DNA of 64,000 nt from Anderseniella sp963700735 (GTDB lineage Bacteria; Pseudomonadota; Alphaproteobacteria; Rhizobiales; Aestuariivirgaceae), in contig CAVOYR010000002.1 of assembly GCA_963700735.1 (NCBI GenBank), positions 147,006 through 211,005 of the forward strand, read 5' to 3'. The position numbers and the translations under genes were made by a program. Numbering within the stretch: the first letter of the stretch is position 1; the number at the start of each line of letters is the position of its first letter. Positions 60,902 to 64,000 of the stretch are shown here, one piece after another. The notes beneath the pieces are model-generated. The model was not told where the DNA came from and did not search any database. It saw nothing but the letters and a program-made list of their open reading frames with translations.

Positions 60902-61681
60902 TCACGAAGCATAGTCAGGACAGTCGCGGTCCAGCTGCCAGCGTAACTGGTGGAAATGGAACCTGGACATGTCCAGACACCCGTCCCAGCCGCGCGAGAC
61001 CTGGTGCGCCACATTGTGCGAGAGCACGTTGAGTGCCTGCCTTGTGCTGTAGGCCAGCACCATCGTGCGGCAGGCGCGCTCGAACAGGTAGAGCTCTTCG
61101 AATGCTTCATGCACCGTCGCCCCGCAGGCCGTGACGCCGTGGTTGCCCATCATCAGGATGGGCTTGTCACCGATCAGCGCCGCCAGCCGGTCGCCTTCAT
61201 CAGTGGTGATCGCCACGTCCTCAAAGCCGGAATCATAGGCAACCCGGTCAACGAAGCGGGCCGTAACCTGGTCTACCGGCTTCAGGGCGGGATCCTTCAA
61301 CCCCGCAAGCGCCGTCGCATAAGGAGGATGTATGTGCAGCACCACCCTGGCCGCCGGATTGGCCGCATGGATGCGGCTGTGAATGCACCAGCCGGACAGG
61401 TCGGGCGGTTCGGGCTTGTCCATCCGGTCTTCTTCGGTCCAGTCGAGCAACATCAGGTCGCTCGCGCGGATCTCGCCAAAGTGCATCCAGAACGGGTTCA
61501 TAAGGAACTTGCTCGCCGTTCCCGGCACGTGCGCTGAAAAATGGTTGCCGACGAATTCGGTCCAGCCCATCCGATGGGCAAGCCGGAACGCGGCGGCCAG
61601 ATCGACGCGCAGCGCCCACTCCTCGTCACTCATACCGTTGCGGTCGTGGCAAGGCCTCTCTCTGTCCCACAGCTTGCGCAT
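60902..61681 (-). CDS. Class II aldolase/adducin-family protein
   Basis: A 259-residue class II aldolase-fold protein (AraD/FucA type). The zinc histidines are in VVLHIHPPYATAL (H-x-H), and MMGNHGVTACG follows; the His further down (FERACRTMVLA region) completes the set. DLAAAFRLAHRMGWTEFVGNHFSAHVPG is the usual opening. It would cleave or isomerise a hydroxylated acid. The ATG at 61681 overlaps the TGA of the upstream dioxygenase by one base (TGATG), so the two are coupled; an internal ATG at 61633 is another start. It probably processes the product of the dioxygenase. Confidence 0.88.
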   Translation of the reverse strand: MRKLWDRERPCHDRNGMSDEEWALRVDLAAAFRLAHRMGWTEFVGNHFSAHVPGTASKFLMNPFWMHFGEIRASDLMLLDWTEEDRMDKPEPPDLSGWCIHSRIHAANPAARVVLHIHPPYATALAGLKDPALKPVDQVTARFVDRVAYDSGFEDVAITTDEGDRLAALIGDKPILMMGNHGVTACGATVHEAFEELYLFERACRTMVLAYSTRQALNVLSHNVAHQVSRGWDGCLDMSRFHFHQLRWQLDRDCPDYAS

Positions 61682-62826
61682 CAGTCAGCCCCCTGGACCT
61701 TTACGTCCCTGATCTCGCCATCGCGTAAGAGCACCCGGTAGCGGGAACGCATCTCACCGCGGTCCGAATAGCAGCCTCTCAGAATGCGCGTTCCACTCGT
61801 TGGGTCGAACGCCCGGCGGCCATGCACGATGCGCTGGTTGTCGAACACCACGCACTGCCCGAACTTGAGCGTCAGGTGCGCCTCATATTCTGGCGCACGC
61901 AGCATGGTCAGAAAACGGTGGAAGGCGGGGTAGTATCGATCGAGCACGCGCTGGTCCATGTCGAATATGTCGGCCATGTGCTGGCTAACAGTCACCCCTG
62001 TTACCTCGCCTCTTGCATCGGTCATGATCACCTTCTGGCGTGCCCGCATGTCCAGTCCGTCGTGACTGAACCGGAACGGCACGTCGTATGTCGCAAGCAG
62101 TTCGAAAGCCTCCGGATCGCTCGCCTTCAGATCGGCCGCCACGGCCACGGCATCGGCAAAGGTGCTTTCGCCACCGCGCGCCTCGTTGCGCAGGCAATGC
62201 AGGTACTGAATGCTCGGCGGATATTCCTCACACGGGTTGTCGGTGTGCGGCTCAAGCGCATTGGCCGTGTAGGCCGCGCCCTGTGGCTTCGGATAGGCGC
62301 GCACATTGAAGTAAAGCCCGGAGAAGCCACCGCGTACGATCCCTGCCACCTCGACGATCCGGGTGATCGAGCCATTGTCTTCAGGCACGTCGTTGATCAG
62401 AGCCAGACCGTCGCGGATCAGGGTTTCGAAGTAGGCGCAGCGCGTTGCCCAGTCGCCAAGAATATCGTCTAAGGAAAACTCGGCGACGTGTCCGGTCTTT
62501 TCGGCACGCCAGGCGCGAGGAAACAGACTCGCAGGGTCTGCGTGGCCGGGATTGCGCAGCCACTTGATGAGCCAGTCCACATCATACCGGCTCTGCTTTC
62601 CATCTCCATCCCACGTCACGATCATGTCTGTGCCATCGAAGCCGACCGCTGTTGCCTTGAGGTCCGGAGGTATGGCCGTGATGTCGAAGCTGCGGTCCCG
62701 CGTGACCTCATCCCAGGAGCTCGGGCAATTGTCGCGAAGCCAGATGTAATTGACGTACAGAGCCTCTCCGTCATTCGTCTCCAGGTTCAATCCGTGAGGT
62801 TGAAGTTCAGCGCAGACGATCTGCAT
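61681..62826 (-). CDS. Gamma-butyrobetaine dioxygenase-like Fe(II)/2-oxoglutarate oxygenase
   Basis: A 381-residue oxygenase with an N-terminal DUF971-like domain (YVNYIWLRDNCPSSWDEVTRD) and a TauD-type catalytic domain. The iron ligands are EPHTDNPCEEY (H-x-D) and a distal His in QRIVHGRRAF, with the oxoglutarate-binding Arg following (RILRGCY). This two-domain layout is that of gamma-butyrobetaine and trimethyllysine hydroxylases in carnitine synthesis; the bacterial relatives act on quaternary-amine acids. A GGAG lies six bases before the ATG at 62826. It shares a promoter region with the divergent LysR gene and is coupled to the aldolase. Confidence 0.85.
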   Translation of the reverse strand: MQIVCAELQPHGLNLETNDGEALYVNYIWLRDNCPSSWDEVTRDRSFDITAIPPDLKATAVGFDGTDMIVTWDGDGKQSRYDVDWLIKWLRNPGHADPASLFPRAWRAEKTGHVAEFSLDDILGDWATRCAYFETLIRDGLALINDVPEDNGSITRIVEVAGIVRGGFSGLYFNVRAYPKPQGAAYTANALEPHTDNPCEEYPPSIQYLHCLRNEARGGESTFADAVAVAADLKASDPEAFELLATYDVPFRFSHDGLDMRARQKVIMTDARGEVTGVTVSQHMADIFDMDQRVLDRYYPAFHRFLTMLRAPEYEAHLTLKFGQCVVFDNQRIVHGRRAFDPTSGTRILRGCYSDRGEMRSRYRVLLRDGEIRDVKVQGAD

Positions 62827-63022
62827 GGTTCGCTCCAGGCCAGAGTTGATTACACGATTCAAGGCTTCCCTGCCGAGAAAAGCTATCCGCCAGATGGCAC
62901 TGCAGACAATTTGATAAATCTTGAGTTTTTCATCGATTATCTGGATGGTGGAGATTAGTGCAGTCTCGCCTGTGCTGCCTGTTCCCTGCCTCCGCCCCAC
63001 GCAGGCCCTGGAGTGACACCTG
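62827..63022. promoter_or_regulatory. Divergent promoter region of the dioxygenase and LysR genes
   Basis: 196 bases between two divergent starts, AT-rich around 62905-62945. As in most LysR loci, the regulator probably binds here and controls both genes. No T-N11-A palindrome could be fixed with certainty. Confidence 0.5.
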
Positions 63023-63964
63023 ATGCAAACCCGGCTGATCCATCGCCTGTCGATCAAGCAACTGCAGGCCCTTGTCGCGCTTGAACAGGCAAGGACGCTG
63101 TCTGCGGCGGCAGAGTTGCTTGGCATAAGTCAGCCTGCCTTCAGCAGCCGCTTGAGCGAGATCGAACGGCTGTGCCAGACGAGGTGCTTCAACCGCATCA
63201 ACAACCGGCTGTCATTCACGCAGAGCGGCTTGACCTTGCTCAATGCGGCCAAGCTCATCCTCGATGAACTGCATCGCGCCGAGGCCTTCATCAATGACGC
63301 CAACAAGTCGGTCCTGGAGACCGTGCGGCTGGAGACGCGAGGCTACACACTGGACCGCTGGCTGGCGCCCGTACTTGCTGAGTTTATGACCGGCGCACCG
63401 GACATGCTCGTCGAAGTCTCATACAGCACCGGCAACCTGCCGCTCGATGAACTGCACAGGGGTGTCGTCGATCTCTCGCTTTCCATGGGCAGCTTCATGC
63501 GCCAGGGACTGGAGCGGCATCACCTCTTCGACGATGAACTGGTAGCTGTGGTTCCCGCAGATCATCCTCTCGCAGAACGGGCGTTCCTGACGCCAGAGGA
63601 TTTCCAGCCAGAGGTTCTGATCACCTATTCCGGCATTGCTGAACGCGGCCTCGAAGTAGAGCACTTCTTCGCGCCTGCAGGCATCGCCCCGGGCTTGGTG
63701 GTATCGGTTGGCAGTTCCCAACTTGCGTGCGAAATGGTGGCGAACGGGGCAGGCCTCAGCATTCTGGGAAGATGGGCGATGGCCCAGCAGCAACCTGCGG
63801 GCAATGTCGTCTGCATTCCGCTTGGGGAAGCTGGCCTGCAAGTGGCCTGGTATGCCATCTGCCGCCAGGGAGAAACAGCAAAGCCCGGATTGAACGGCCT
63901 GCTAGATGCGCTTCTGCATGCGGGAAAGATGGCCGGGGCTGGCTGGCATGCCAACTTACCCTAG
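63023..63964 (+). CDS. LysR-family transcriptional regulator
   Basis: A 313-residue LysR regulator. The winged helix is at about 8-68: KQLQALVALEQARTLSAAAELLGISQPAFSSRLSEIERLCQTRCFNRINNRLSFTQSG, with A-A-E-L-L-x-I-S-Q-P as recognition helix. The effector domain reads MLVEVSYSTGNLPLDELHRGVVDLSL, then DELVAVVPADHPLAE, typical of type 2 periplasmic-fold sensors. GGAGTG lies about eight bases before the ATG. It is divergent from the dioxygenase-aldolase pair and should regulate it in response to a quaternary-amine acid or its product. Confidence 0.92.
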   Translation: MQTRLIHRLSIKQLQALVALEQARTLSAAAELLGISQPAFSSRLSEIERLCQTRCFNRINNRLSFTQSGLTLLNAAKLILDELHRAEAFINDANKSVLETVRLETRGYTLDRWLAPVLAEFMTGAPDMLVEVSYSTGNLPLDELHRGVVDLSLSMGSFMRQGLERHHLFDDELVAVVPADHPLAERAFLTPEDFQPEVLITYSGIAERGLEVEHFFAPAGIAPGLVVSVGSSQLACEMVANGAGLSILGRWAMAQQQPAGNVVCIPLGEAGLQVAWYAICRQGETAKPGLNGLLDALLHAGKMAGAGWHANLP

Positions 63965-64000
63965 TGGACCAGCCTTGCGAGATCGACCGCTCCTGGCACA

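Noticed and set aside
1..64000. CRISPR array, rRNA, complete tRNA, replication origin
   Set aside because: No regularly spaced direct repeats, rRNA signature or full cloverleaf was found in reading the window.

Overview
The window is GC-rich bacterial chromosome from an alphaproteobacterium, most likely of the Hyphomicrobiales (Rhizobiales) type. Three things point there: the neighbourhood DUF1285 / CoA pyrophosphatase / CCA-transferase next to MoxR / DUF58 / DUF4159 genes; a dispersed GAGCATC...GATGCTC palindrome of a kind common between Rhizobiales genes; and a serine-cycle module beside a methylotrophy-flavoured amine locus. Species cannot be named from sequence alone.

Layout. 1-10.4 kb: 5' end of a molybdenum hydroxylase large subunit, a three-gene minus-strand operon (DUF1285, NudL, tRNA nucleotidyltransferase), a four-gene plus-strand MoxR operon, and a GNAT gene. 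10.7-21.9 kb: a bacterial sphingolipid locus of two converging operons. Plus strand: ABC exporter (frameshifted), ceramide-synthase-like GNAT protein, metallophosphoesterase, and a pair of LptF/LptG-type permeases. Minus strand: fatty-acyl-AMP ligase (frameshifted at its N-terminus), CerR-like reductase, dedicated ACP, serine palmitoyltransferase. 22.3-24.7 kb: a membrane-anchored unknown, a beta-barrel-like exported protein and a fatty-acid hydroxylase/sterol desaturase family protein. 24.8-35.7 kb: a catabolic block with an amino-acid-type ABC importer lacking its ATPase, an MttB-superfamily methyltransferase, SDR, sulfatase, CoA-transferase and AbrB membrane protein, with a divergent di-haem cytochrome c and FAD amine oxidase-like gene. 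35.8-37.3 kb: PfpI-like protein and a LuxR-type regulator. 37.4-43.5 kb: serine-cycle operon (short Sga-like protein, mclA, mtkA, mtkB, ppc). 43.8-46.6 kb: arfB and a copper-type P-ATPase. 46.7-53.1 kb: Rieske oxygenase, a complete polyamine-type ABC importer and two small membrane proteins. 53.3-58.6 kb: a FAH-family hydrolase and an SsuABC/TauABC-like importer whose binding-protein gene is cut by a 1.3-kb IS5-family element. 59.0-60.6 kb: a tRNA 3' fragment next to a split tyrosine integrase, an island edge. 60.9-64 kb: class II aldolase, gamma-butyrobetaine-dioxygenase-like gene and divergent LysR regulator.

The genes fall into three linked themes. The first is an envelope built partly from sphingolipids, with its own candidate transport machinery. 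The second is uptake and demethylation or oxidation of N-methylated and quaternary amines (MttB-like, Rieske, GBB dioxygenase, FAD oxidase, ABC importers). The third is assimilation of C1/C2 carbon through malyl-CoA and PEP carboxylase. Four genes (ABC exporter, acyl-AMP ligase, ppc, integrase) each carry one apparent single-base insertion, all in the same sense; sequencing error should be excluded before calling them pseudogenes.
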